From a virus: a DNA stretch of 64,000 nucleotides. A program made the translations under genes and the position numbers. The notes beneath the pieces are model-generated. The model ran no database searches, was not told the origin of the DNA, and was given only the letters and a program-made list of their open reading frames with translations. The stretch is taken from positions 20,111 through 84,110 of the IMG/VR virus record IMGVR_UViG_3300028920_000060. One strand, given 5' to 3'. This document shows, one piece after another, positions 39,122 through 48,248 of this stretch; positions within the stretch are counted from its first letter, which is position 1; each line of letters opens with the position of its first letter.

Positions 39122-40591
39122 CTACCGATAGATCAAAAGGTCAGAATCAAATAATCTAAATTCTTTTATGAGGTTTTCATTTTGTAAAGCTTCTCCAAGC
39201 TGACTCTTATAACTATCGGTAAACATGATTTGCTGGAGAGCTTCTGCATTTCTTTCTTCAAAACCTAAAGTGTCAATCCAGTTTTGAATAGTCTCAGCTG
39301 TAATTACAGCCATCTCATCATGCTCTCCATCTTCTTCTTTAGTCCATTTAGGAGCATGATTTCTAAATAGTTCTAAAGATCCCTGTATTAAAATTTTAGG
39401 ATCAATACTCATCTTAGTTTTAGCAGCAGAGGGTCTAATTGGTGCCTCTAGACCGTCTGATTTTGGATGAATAGGAGTAACGTGTTTTCTCTCAGAATCA
39501 GTTAACGCAGGATCAAATCCTCGAGTATAATTAAAATGTCTACCGCTAAAACCTTCACCTATATTACCTTCACCATTTGGATTCCCCATACTTTTAAATG
39601 GATCAACATCAGCCTGATCACCATCACCAAATGGACTAAATTCATCAGGTAAGGTATGATGTTCAAATCTAGACATTGGACTAGTTTGAACTGTCTGATC
39701 ATTATCAGTACCGCCAGGTAGACGATTCTCTTTTGCTTGTCTTAAAAAAGGAAAAGTCTCTAACAACTCTTCTTCAAAATTATCTTCTGTGTTTGCCTCT
39801 GTTAAACCACGAAGTGTTTCATATGTGTTCTTATTAGCAGATTTAGATATTGGAGTCTCTATTGTATCCCCAACCATAATACCATTTTCTTGACACCAGC
39901 CAGCATTTACTTCAATAACATCAGTACAAATAGAAGACCAAGTACCGAAAGCACCAGGTGAAATATTAGCAATGATCTTATTAATCTTACCTTCATTTGC
40001 AAAAATAATATCTATAGGAAATTTTACATTTCCCATATGAAATGCAGCCATGCGACTATTGTTCTGTGGAAACCATAAACCTCTATTTTTAGGCAAAACA
40101 GTATACGCCTGTAAACCACTGGCTTGTTGACGAGGAGTAATGGCTACATCACAAATTACAGCAGTTCTATCATTAAATAAGATTTCAGCATTTGCTCTTT
40201 CAGATTTTACCCAGCGTGAACTTTGCATCGTCATCATCTGAGTAGTCATATTTTGTTGATTTTGTTGATTTTGTTGAAGCATCTTATTCATTACATCGGT
40301 ATCTTTTTGACGTGCTAGCTCCTCTTGTTCAGCCTCTTCCTGACGATTTAAATCATCAAATTGATCTTCATTTTGTTTAATGGGGGTAAGTTGTGCTTGT
40401 AATAGACGCAACCTATCTCTAAGTAAACGCATCTGTTGATTGATAACACGTTTTTCTTGTTCTTCAACTTGTTTTTGCTTAGTCTCTTTTTGCTGTAAAT
40501 CCTCAGTAGTAGGTGTATCAGTAACATTAGGCTCTGGAGCCTGTGTATTCGATGGTGTAATTACACCATACTGCGCTGATTTCATCGGCAT
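39122..40591 (-). CDS. DUF192-domain protein with coiled-coil N-terminus
   Basis: 489 residues. Residues ~20-120 are a Gln/Glu/Arg coiled coil. Residues ~125-250 match the DUF192 family: CDVAITPRQQASGLQAYTVL, then NRGLWFPQ, MGNVKFPIDIIFANEGKINK and a closing GWCQENGIMVGDTI. DUF192 proteins are small beta proteins of unclear function, often exported in bacteria; here there is no signal peptide. The rest is acidic and low-complexity, ending in a helical domain (TIQNWIDTLGFEERNAEALQ). The fusion of a DUF192 domain into a phage head-region protein is unusual. Its ATG overlaps the preceding stop. Confidence 0.75.
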   Translation of the reverse strand: MPMKSAQYGVITPSNTQAPEPNVTDTPTTEDLQQKETKQKQVEEQEKRVINQQMRLLRDRLRLLQAQLTPIKQNEDQFDDLNRQEEAEQEELARQKDTDVMNKMLQQNQQNQQNMTTQMMTMQSSRWVKSERANAEILFNDRTAVICDVAITPRQQASGLQAYTVLPKNRGLWFPQNNSRMAAFHMGNVKFPIDIIFANEGKINKIIANISPGAFGTWSSICTDVIEVNAGWCQENGIMVGDTIETPISKSANKNTYETLRGLTEANTEDNFEEELLETFPFLRQAKENRLPGGTDNDQTVQTSPMSRFEHHTLPDEFSPFGDGDQADVDPFKSMGNPNGEGNIGEGFSGRHFNYTRGFDPALTDSERKHVTPIHPKSDGLEAPIRPSAAKTKMSIDPKILIQGSLELFRNHAPKWTKEEDGEHDEMAVITAETIQNWIDTLGFEERNAEALQQIMFTDSYKSQLGEALQNENLIKEFRLFDSDLLIYR

Positions 40592-41394
40592 TAGTTTGGT
40601 AACCTGAATTCTTGCCTGGTTCTACCCATAGCAACTTCAGCCTCATTAACCAGAATACTGGCTAACTTCATACCAACAATATCTTCTACAGCCTCAATAA
40701 TGTCACCGTCAACTTGCTGACGTTTCATTATTGTAACCAAAGAAGCAAACTCATCAGACAGCTTAGTAACAATACTCTTTGTAAACGTTTCAATAATATA
40801 CTGAGTCGCTACAGTTATGAGCTTATTACCTTGACGCATCTTAGAAATTTCAGCTAAAATACCTTTTTGAGTGTTAATCATAGAAGTAAATGTTTGAATC
40901 TTATTTTGTGACCATACATCACCATTAGCGGAATTTAACGCTTTTAATGAGTCAGCCATCTCATAGATTTGATCATGCACCTCTCTAAATTTTACATATA
41001 ATTTACAAAGTTCTTCATGCTCATCAAAATTACCATCTCTAAGAGATTTAATCTCCTCAAGAGCACTTTCTGAGATCAACTTTTTATTTGGATTACGTTT
41101 AAATTCATCTTTCGCACTTTGAATTTTAACGCCATCTTTTGTATTAGTATGTTTATTAAAATGATTCCAGATACTCTTTTTAGTAGGAGCTTTTAAATCT
41201 GGATACTTAGCAGCAACGTAATCAATCAACATTGTGGCTATCCGTCCAGGTGGATAACCATCTAATGCTTGCTTACACACCCAATTATATAACTCTGGGT
41301 GTTCTCTTGACCAAATACAGAGTTTACACTGATACTGAAATTCAGGTTTCAGTAAAAGCTCGAATTTTTCTGCTGCCTTTTCTTCTTCAGACAT
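40591..41394 (-). CDS. Candidate terminase small subunit
   Basis: 267 residues. The N-terminal ~75 residues contain a CKLC pair and helices resembling an HTH (LDGYPPGRIATMLIDYVAAK, then PTKKSIWNHFNKH), as in small terminase subunits that bind the packaging site. The rest is helical, with a long oligomerisation-like segment (QYIIETFTKSIVTKLSDEFA). It is coupled on both sides by TAATG overlaps and lies a few genes upstream of the large terminase. The assignment depends on position and an HTH impression; a different DNA-binding protein is possible. Confidence 0.5.
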   Translation of the reverse strand: MSEEEKAAEKFELLLKPEFQYQCKLCIWSREHPELYNWVCKQALDGYPPGRIATMLIDYVAAKYPDLKAPTKKSIWNHFNKHTNTKDGVKIQSAKDEFKRNPNKKLISESALEEIKSLRDGNFDEHEELCKLYVKFREVHDQIYEMADSLKALNSANGDVWSQNKIQTFTSMINTQKGILAEISKMRQGNKLITVATQYIIETFTKSIVTKLSDEFASLVTIMKRQQVDGDIIEAVEDIVGMKLASILVNEAEVAMGRTRQEFRLPN

Positions 41395-41933
41395 TACTTC
41401 TTAGACTTCTTCTTTTTAGTGGTCTTTTTCTTATCTTCAGTCTCAGTCTCAAGTTCATCAGCCTCACCACGCATTTCAACTTCATGCTGGTCAACAGCTG
41501 CTAATATAGCACCCTCACCCATATCAGGTTTAGTAGCATCCTCATCAGATTTAGCACCACCTTCACCCTGGGGTTCATTCTTATGTGGCTTAGTAACCAC
41601 AGACTCAGGTGCCTCTTCTTCCACTTCCTTAGGCTCACCAAGAAGAGCATCTATATCAATTTCTTTATTTTCATCATCACAAACAAATATATTTAACCTA
41701 TCTGGACGCAGAGCACGAATGACATCTCGGCTATACTTCACACACTCGTGAGTCTTCTCAAGCGATCCATCAAAAATAGGCAGAATGTCAACATTCGCAC
41801 CCTTTTTGATATTTAAAGAAATCACAGGAGCTTCTCTATGAAGCTTCTGATTCTTCTTGAGAGTAGCTCTCTCTGGATCATGAAGATCTACTTGTAAGTT
41901 ACCTTGACTCATGTTAATAAGCAAATACTGCAT
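41394..41933 (-). CDS. Hypothetical acidic protein
   Basis: 179 residues. The first ~85 residues are a beta/alpha domain (QVDLHDPERATLKKNQKLHR, then VISLNIKKGANVDILPIF). The rest is a strongly acidic Glu/Asp-rich tail with a closing Lys cluster (TTKKKKSKK). The stop overlaps the next ATG. No motif recognised. Highly acidic tails are common in phage assembly factors that mimic or bind nucleic acid, but no role is claimed here. Confidence 0.6.
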   Translation of the reverse strand: MQYLLINMSQGNLQVDLHDPERATLKKNQKLHREAPVISLNIKKGANVDILPIFDGSLEKTHECVKYSRDVIRALRPDRLNIFVCDDENKEIDIDALLGEPKEVEEEAPESVVTKPHKNEPQGEGGAKSDEDATKPDMGEGAILAAVDQHEVEMRGEADELETETEDKKKTTKKKKSKK

Positions 41934-41942
41934 CTTAGTCTC

Positions 41943-44900
41943 CTATCTAATACCTTTAAGTGGTAAAACGTCGTCTTTGAGTTCACCACCATAGGTTAGA
42001 GTCATAATACCTCGAGATTCACTGCATCTAACTTTGACCTGAGCTACCCCAGCATCTTCATCAAATTCAATGATCTTCGGCTTACCCATGATACCGAAAT
42101 CATGGAAATACTTATCGCTCTCAAGCCCCTTAATAAAAGAAATGATCTGATGTTGGACATTCTGTGGGCTCATATTCTCAAATAATTCAGGATCCCAACC
42201 AATATCCATCATGACATAGCCATTGTCATCAGAAGATGTAGTTGAGAACATACGATTTATACAGAACTTATTATGACTACGAGCAGGTTGTTTATTCCTC
42301 TCCTTATAATCATAATCTTTCTTATCATCTTTACCAGAAGCATTATAAGCGTAAGGTCCTGGACCTGCATCACCTTCTCTTCTCATAACTGCTCCCTCAA
42401 TCTTAGTAAGATTCTTCTTCATTTCTTTAAGAAGTTGTTCTTTCCTCTTTTGTAATTTTTCATTCTGTAATTGTTCTTTTCTCCTATTTAATTCTTCAAG
42501 TTGTAGTTGCTTTTTCCTCTTTTGTAATTTTTCAAGTTGTATTTCTTCTTTAGTTCTTTGACGTTTTGGCTCAAAAGTAGTAACAGGTTGTTTACCAGGA
42601 ACTGGAACTTCTTTCTTCTCTTTATCCTTCTTTTCTTTCTCAAGATTCATCCTAAGAAGTTCACGTTCCTTTTCTATCTTTTCACGATCTTTCTTTTCAA
42701 TCTCAGTAGGTATATCTTCTCTACGTTGTGGTGGTTTTTCTTTCTGAGATTTCTGCCAATTACGATACTCTTTCCACTCAATTGGATAATGACGCCTAAT
42801 ATAATTTACAAATTTATCTTGTTGTTCTGGCTCAAGAGACTTGACTTCATTAGCAGCTTCTTCTATAGTCTTATTAAACCAAGGATCTTCAATACTTCCC
42901 ATCTGTAACTTGACTTCAGAAGGATGTTTCTTTTTAAGTTTTTCCTTCCGATATTCCTCAAGTTCTTTAGCTATTTCTGGTTTTTTTGAATGTAAATAGG
43001 CTTGCGCTTCTTCATACTTACGCTGAGCTTCTTCACCCTTAGAATTCTTCAAATGCCATATAATATATTTAAGTACACCAGGTTCTTTATCCTTATAATG
43101 TAAGCCCAGCTCAACCGCATCTTGTACAGTTAATGGTTGCTCGTCAGCATCAATACGATTAACAATCTCTTTACCACGCATATACTCTTGATACTTAAGA
43201 TCCTCACTTAAGAGATCTTCAACTTCAGTCTCATCAGCCATACTCTGAAGTTCATCAAGAAGCATCGCTTCTCTATCAGCAGCTACTGGACCCTGAGTAT
43301 GCTCAACAAAAGATAACCATACACCCTGAGCCTTTAAACGTAACATATTCTGAAGATCTAACTTCTCTTCTTCAGATGCGTCCTGTAAAGCTTCCCAGAG
43401 TTCTTTACCCTTATGTGGTCCACCAGGAATCTTATAAAACCAAAAAGAATCAATTTCTCCAGTTGGTGCTTCACTTGGTTCTTCTTCACGTTGTTTACGA
43501 TGAATAGTTGGTCCTTCGTATGGTCTACCAGTAGGTTCTAATGGTTTTCGTTTTTTCTTGCCAGGAGCAAATGCGGGTTCAGACACAGGTTCTCTTAAAA
43601 ACTTTTCACTCTGCCAAATTTCTTCTGGAGTCTTAGGAATATGTGGTTGTCTAAGCTTCCTTCTTTCTTTTCTTTGTTTTTGCTTAGAAAGCTCTGGAAG
43701 AACAGTGCCATGAGCTTTCATAGCAAACATTATTAATTTTGCTAAGCCAGGGTCGGATTCCCTAGCTAGAGAAGTAAGAAAACCAGGACCCCATTCTTCA
43801 ACCAAAATAACTTTAATTGGAGTATCCCTGAATGATTTATATAAATGACTATCAGGCATACCTTTACTCTTTAAACCAGCAGATGTAACAGGTGACCAAT
43901 TTAAGAAATATTCATAAGCTTTTCTTTCTTTAGATTCAGGATCCAACAACTTTCTAGCAAGATCAATATCAAATTCGGTAGCTCTATTTTTCCACTCACG
44001 TGGATCCATATTACCATATTGTTCTTGTGGAAGAGCCTGATCAATCTGTTCACTTATTGGTAAACTTTTTAATTTTTCTCTAATCCTTTCATCTTCGATT
44101 TCTTCATTAGACATACCTTCTGGTACTTCTACTTCTACATCTTCTGGACTAAGTTCAACTTCATCCTCTTCAATAACTTCAAATTCAGGCTCAGCAGCTA
44201 TCTTTTTATTTCCTCTAGAATAGAACATTCTAGATGGTAAACCTTCTTCTAAATATCTAGGTTTATGCTTTTCAATTTCATACTTTGGAATTTCTTCCAT
44301 AAATTTCAAAAGTTCACCCTGAAGTAATCTCACTTGCTCATCTTGGTCTAATGATCTAAATTTTTCTTCAGTTATGCCACGTTGTTTTAAAAACGCTTGG
44401 AATCGTGGTGGTCTATCAGATAAATTACCAGTTTGTTCATTAAGAACATGGATAAGATATTCAACTTCATCAAGTTCAGGAAGTTCTTCTTCTCTACGGG
44501 GTATAGCCGGCTCTTTTACTCGAGGATAATGTTTCTGAATAAATTCAGCCGGTCCTAATTTTTCTTCTTTTTTAACTTCCTTATATTTTGGTTGAGCTCT
44601 ACCTTCTTCTTTAATTAAGATAGCTGCAACATCACGTAAGAAATCAACACGTTTTCTTAATGGTAAGCCATCGTATTGTTCTCTACTAATATCGACATTT
44701 TCAAATACAGCATCCATTCCACCTTTAAAATTAGCATTTACATAATCTTCTAATTGTTCTAACCATTTCTGTGTCTTTTTTTGATCAACACTGGTTTCTC
44801 TTTTAACCTTTTTAAGATAATGTTCAACTATACCAGGATCTACTTGAGGCGTTTTTTCTGTAAATTGGGTACTTGGAACTTGTTTAATCTGTTCTTTACA

Positions 44901-47900
44901 TTCTACACAACGAACATCACCCTTTGATGTTCTAGTAGTACCAGCGGTAGAACCACAACTAGGACAAATAAATTTCTTATCTCCGGGTTTTGGTTTTGAA
45001 TCTGGTAGATAATAACCATCAATAGGCTTGATCTTTCTACCATGAGCGTCATTTAATTCATCGTGAATATCTTTAGCATTTTCTTTTCCTTTAGTCTGAT
45101 ATAAATATGTTGCATAAATTTCTGGGTGATACCTAGCTAAAACATTTTGCAATTGTGCATATTCAGTAGAATCATCACGGACTAACCAAAGTGCTTCCCA
45201 TAATTTTAGACCAGCCCAAGTGTTAGCATAATCTACATCTTGTGGTCTAAGTTCACCAGGAGAAATTACTGGCAATTCAATAGTTAATATACTATCACCC
45301 TTTTCAACAGGATATCTACTTATAACACTTTTTTCTAAAGACTCAAGCATATTATTAATAGCTTCAGTCTGGCCCTTTTCAATTCCTGGAGGATGATATT
45401 CTGTAGCTCTTTCATACTCCTCTTGCTTAGTTGGAGTAGTTAATGGAGATTCAGGTCTTTCAGGTTCAATTTCCCAAGAAGTAAATCCTGTTGAGGGATC
45501 TTTAGATAGCTTAGCTTCTTCTGGAATAGTTGATGATATTGCTTCAGCCTCTTCCCTTTTAATATCTTCCAGTAACTGTTGCTTTTGTTCTGGAGTCATA
45601 CCACTAATTAATTCAGCAAACTCCTCATCATCCATATCCATAATGCCAGCGGTACGTGCTACCGGACTAAAAGGTGGTTGCTGTTGTTGTATTGACATTG
45701 ACTCATCAACCATTTCTTGAGATGGGGGTGGTGGTCCCTGCTGTTTACGTCTATATTCCTCTATTTGCTCTTTAGTTGGAATAGGCTGACCTTCACCCAT
45801 TTCAACAGGTCCTTCTCTATACTGTGGTTTTTCTTCTTTACCACCACCAAATAGACCTTTAGCCTTTTCCAAAAGCCCCTTCTCTTTTTTAGACTGAGAC
45901 TGAGGTTCTTTACCGAGTATTCGCTGATTTTGTAATTCTTTTCTTTCTTTCTGAAGTTGTTTGGTCTGCCACTTAGTACGACGTTTATCCCAATTTTTCA
46001 GATATTTCATAACAGTATTAAAATGTTTATTATCATCTTGAAGCGCATATCTAAATGCTTCACCAAGCGCTTCGTTCATATTAGTAGATTTAACTTTATC
46101 AGGATTTTTCCTCATATAATCATGACCTATCCAACGAATAAGGTCATATAATTCCCAATCCTCTTCCTGAGTTGCCTGTTCGATAGCCCAAGCACCAACA
46201 TTTTCAATAGATCTTAAATCTGGACCAGTAGTTGGGTAACTAGTCCTTCTTTTAGTAGGTCTTTGACGAACTGGACGACGCCAAGGCCTCCTACCCCAGA
46301 ATGCTACCTTCTCAATATCAAATAGGTCAACGTAAGTCTCATCAAAACTCTCAGCACTACCTTTCATATGCTTGAACATCTCTACTTCACCGAGACGTTC
46401 TTCAGCTTTAGACTTACTCTTATAGGTACCGCCAGACCACTTAGGATTCTTCTTACTTTTTACTTCGTAACCGCCATCTACCTTTTTAATATAGGCAGAA
46501 TAATCACTTTCTGCTTTCTTTTTATCTTTCTTACGCGGCACATCACGCGTAAGCATATTACCATATTCTTTAAAATAACTAGACCAATATTCTTTAGCTT
46601 TAGGATCAACAGCAAGTTTAGTTAAACGAGCATCAAAATCAGCCTGAGCTTCTGCAGAATAACAACCAAATTCAGCTAATACAGCATCGGCCACAGAAGC
46701 ACAAACATCTGCTACCATACGTCTAGCAGCAGTAATAGTCTCTAATTCTTCTTCACTATAATAATCATCATTACTGGCAGTAAAATTAAATCCATATTTC
46801 TGAGCAGATTCCATACCAGTAGGAGTAGATAACATCACTACTGGAAGGTTAGCATCAGAATCTACCTGTACGTATCCAGTTACAGGATCCATCCCAGAGG
46901 AAGCTTCCTCTGCGGTTACCATCTTACCTCTATTATCAAAATAGAGATTATCGAGTTCTTTGTTCTCCCCCTTCTTTTTCAAAGAGAAGAACAATTGGAA
47001 TATATGCTCACCACTATGACCGGTCATGCCAATTTGGGTTGGTGCAGCATAATATTCTGGATTACTATCATTAAAACGACCTAATACCCACTCTGCCGCT
47101 TTATGAAGCTCCTGATATCTTAAAGACTTATCTACTTCCTTTTGACTGGTCATTTCAAAACCAGCAAGTGGATTCTCCCAAGTAAATATACCGCCAATAT
47201 TTACAGCAGGCTCTATACCATAACCTTCAGCCATATCATTAAAAGATTGAATTAATGATTCATCCGTAGTACGTACAGACAGCTGATCATTATTAGAATT
47301 TATAATCTCCATATCATGTTGTTTACTTGCCTCATTAACACTATCTGTAAATATATCAAAATTAGCAGCTTCTTTATTAATTGGCTTAGAAACAACATCA
47401 CTCAATTTGATAATCTTGGGAATTATCATATCTTTGAGTTCAAACTCTTTACTATGATGCTTATCCATCTTATGATAATAGTCAGGATCTTCAGCTAAAT
47501 GATCAATGGCAATTTCTCTTGCTACTTCTTCGTTATCAGTATGTTCAAGCTCGTGCTCAGCACCTTCTTCTACATCAGACTCAGATACACCTGATAAAGA
47601 CTCGACTTCACCAATGACACCGGTACCATCAATCTCCTGACTCATAAGACCAGGAGCACGGGTGAAACTGTCACCACCTTGTGGCCTTACATCCTCAGCA
47701 GCCTGAATTTCAAAAATCAAATCAATATTTCTAGCCTTCTTATGAATAGCATCAACTAGCTTTAATTCTGGAAAATGTACAGAAGACCATTTAATAATTT
47801 GGTTATCAGATGGATATCGTTCCTTATATTCTACAGTAGCAATGTGTTTTTTATCTTCAGTAGTTTCAAATTTAAGCTCTAAATTAGGCATAAACTCATG

Positions 47901-48236
47901 TTTTAATACTTCCGCAATTCTATCTGCCTCAACAATCTTAGACAGACTACCAGGAGGCACTAAACAAGATTCACCATCACTAATTTCAACAATATACTCT
48001 TCACCACATTTAGATGCTATAATACCATGCCGAAATTCATCAGAATTCGGCATACAGAACTCTACTCGAGTTCCAACTGGCATAGGATCATCATCTGGTG
48101 GAGCTTGACGAGTACCAATAATCTGGGCTACTTTATCAATAGTCCAGTTCTTGGAATTACCAATCCCAACAAATGACTTATCACCGTCATTTTTAGGCGG
48201 TTCTTGCCCAATAAATTTATTGTCGGTTATGCTCAT
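41943..48236 (-). CDS. Giant modular protein (2,097 aa), zinc-ribbon and charged coils
   Basis: An N-terminal Tudor/SH3-like barrel (PVGTRVEFCMPNSDEFRHGI, ~50-100) is followed by a domain at ~290-500. The segment KEYWSSYFKEYGNMLTRDVP recurs in the protein at 51844-52143. A small domain WSGGTYKSKSKAEERLGEVE near 605-625 is a motif seen in other phage proteins. A zinc ribbon (FICPSCGS...CVECKE) lies near 1080-1120. Several alpha-helical repeats of the KELWEAL-EEE type follow (~1020-1630). A Lys/Glu coiled coil spans ~1850-1990, and a beta domain ends the protein. Size, charge and position suggest an internal virion or ejected protein; no enzyme motif is seen. Confidence 0.65.
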   Translation of the reverse strand: MSITDNKFIGQEPPKNDGDKSFVGIGNSKNWTIDKVAQIIGTRQAPPDDDPMPVGTRVEFCMPNSDEFRHGIIASKCGEEYIVEISDGESCLVPPGSLSKIVEADRIAEVLKHEFMPNLELKFETTEDKKHIATVEYKERYPSDNQIIKWSSVHFPELKLVDAIHKKARNIDLIFEIQAAEDVRPQGGDSFTRAPGLMSQEIDGTGVIGEVESLSGVSESDVEEGAEHELEHTDNEEVAREIAIDHLAEDPDYYHKMDKHHSKEFELKDMIIPKIIKLSDVVSKPINKEAANFDIFTDSVNEASKQHDMEIINSNNDQLSVRTTDESLIQSFNDMAEGYGIEPAVNIGGIFTWENPLAGFEMTSQKEVDKSLRYQELHKAAEWVLGRFNDSNPEYYAAPTQIGMTGHSGEHIFQLFFSLKKKGENKELDNLYFDNRGKMVTAEEASSGMDPVTGYVQVDSDANLPVVMLSTPTGMESAQKYGFNFTASNDDYYSEEELETITAARRMVADVCASVADAVLAEFGCYSAEAQADFDARLTKLAVDPKAKEYWSSYFKEYGNMLTRDVPRKKDKKKAESDYSAYIKKVDGGYEVKSKKNPKWSGGTYKSKSKAEERLGEVEMFKHMKGSAESFDETYVDLFDIEKVAFWGRRPWRRPVRQRPTKRRTSYPTTGPDLRSIENVGAWAIEQATQEEDWELYDLIRWIGHDYMRKNPDKVKSTNMNEALGEAFRYALQDDNKHFNTVMKYLKNWDKRRTKWQTKQLQKERKELQNQRILGKEPQSQSKKEKGLLEKAKGLFGGGKEEKPQYREGPVEMGEGQPIPTKEQIEEYRRKQQGPPPPSQEMVDESMSIQQQQPPFSPVARTAGIMDMDDEEFAELISGMTPEQKQQLLEDIKREEAEAISSTIPEEAKLSKDPSTGFTSWEIEPERPESPLTTPTKQEEYERATEYHPPGIEKGQTEAINNMLESLEKSVISRYPVEKGDSILTIELPVISPGELRPQDVDYANTWAGLKLWEALWLVRDDSTEYAQLQNVLARYHPEIYATYLYQTKGKENAKDIHDELNDAHGRKIKPIDGYYLPDSKPKPGDKKFICPSCGSTAGTTRTSKGDVRCVECKEQIKQVPSTQFTEKTPQVDPGIVEHYLKKVKRETSVDQKKTQKWLEQLEDYVNANFKGGMDAVFENVDISREQYDGLPLRKRVDFLRDVAAILIKEEGRAQPKYKEVKKEEKLGPAEFIQKHYPRVKEPAIPRREEELPELDEVEYLIHVLNEQTGNLSDRPPRFQAFLKQRGITEEKFRSLDQDEQVRLLQGELLKFMEEIPKYEIEKHKPRYLEEGLPSRMFYSRGNKKIAAEPEFEVIEEDEVELSPEDVEVEVPEGMSNEEIEDERIREKLKSLPISEQIDQALPQEQYGNMDPREWKNRATEFDIDLARKLLDPESKERKAYEYFLNWSPVTSAGLKSKGMPDSHLYKSFRDTPIKVILVEEWGPGFLTSLARESDPGLAKLIMFAMKAHGTVLPELSKQKQRKERRKLRQPHIPKTPEEIWQSEKFLREPVSEPAFAPGKKKRKPLEPTGRPYEGPTIHRKQREEEPSEAPTGEIDSFWFYKIPGGPHKGKELWEALQDASEEEKLDLQNMLRLKAQGVWLSFVEHTQGPVAADREAMLLDELQSMADETEVEDLLSEDLKYQEYMRGKEIVNRIDADEQPLTVQDAVELGLHYKDKEPGVLKYIIWHLKNSKGEEAQRKYEEAQAYLHSKKPEIAKELEEYRKEKLKKKHPSEVKLQMGSIEDPWFNKTIEEAANEVKSLEPEQQDKFVNYIRRHYPIEWKEYRNWQKSQKEKPPQRREDIPTEIEKKDREKIEKERELLRMNLEKEKKDKEKKEVPVPGKQPVTTFEPKRQRTKEEIQLEKLQKRKKQLQLEELNRRKEQLQNEKLQKRKEQLLKEMKKNLTKIEGAVMRREGDAGPGPYAYNASGKDDKKDYDYKERNKQPARSHNKFCINRMFSTTSSDDNGYVMMDIGWDPELFENMSPQNVQHQIISFIKGLESDKYFHDFGIMGKPKIIEFDEDAGVAQVKVRCSESRGIMTLTYGGELKDDVLPLKGIR

Positions 48237-48248
48237 GGCAAAACCTCT

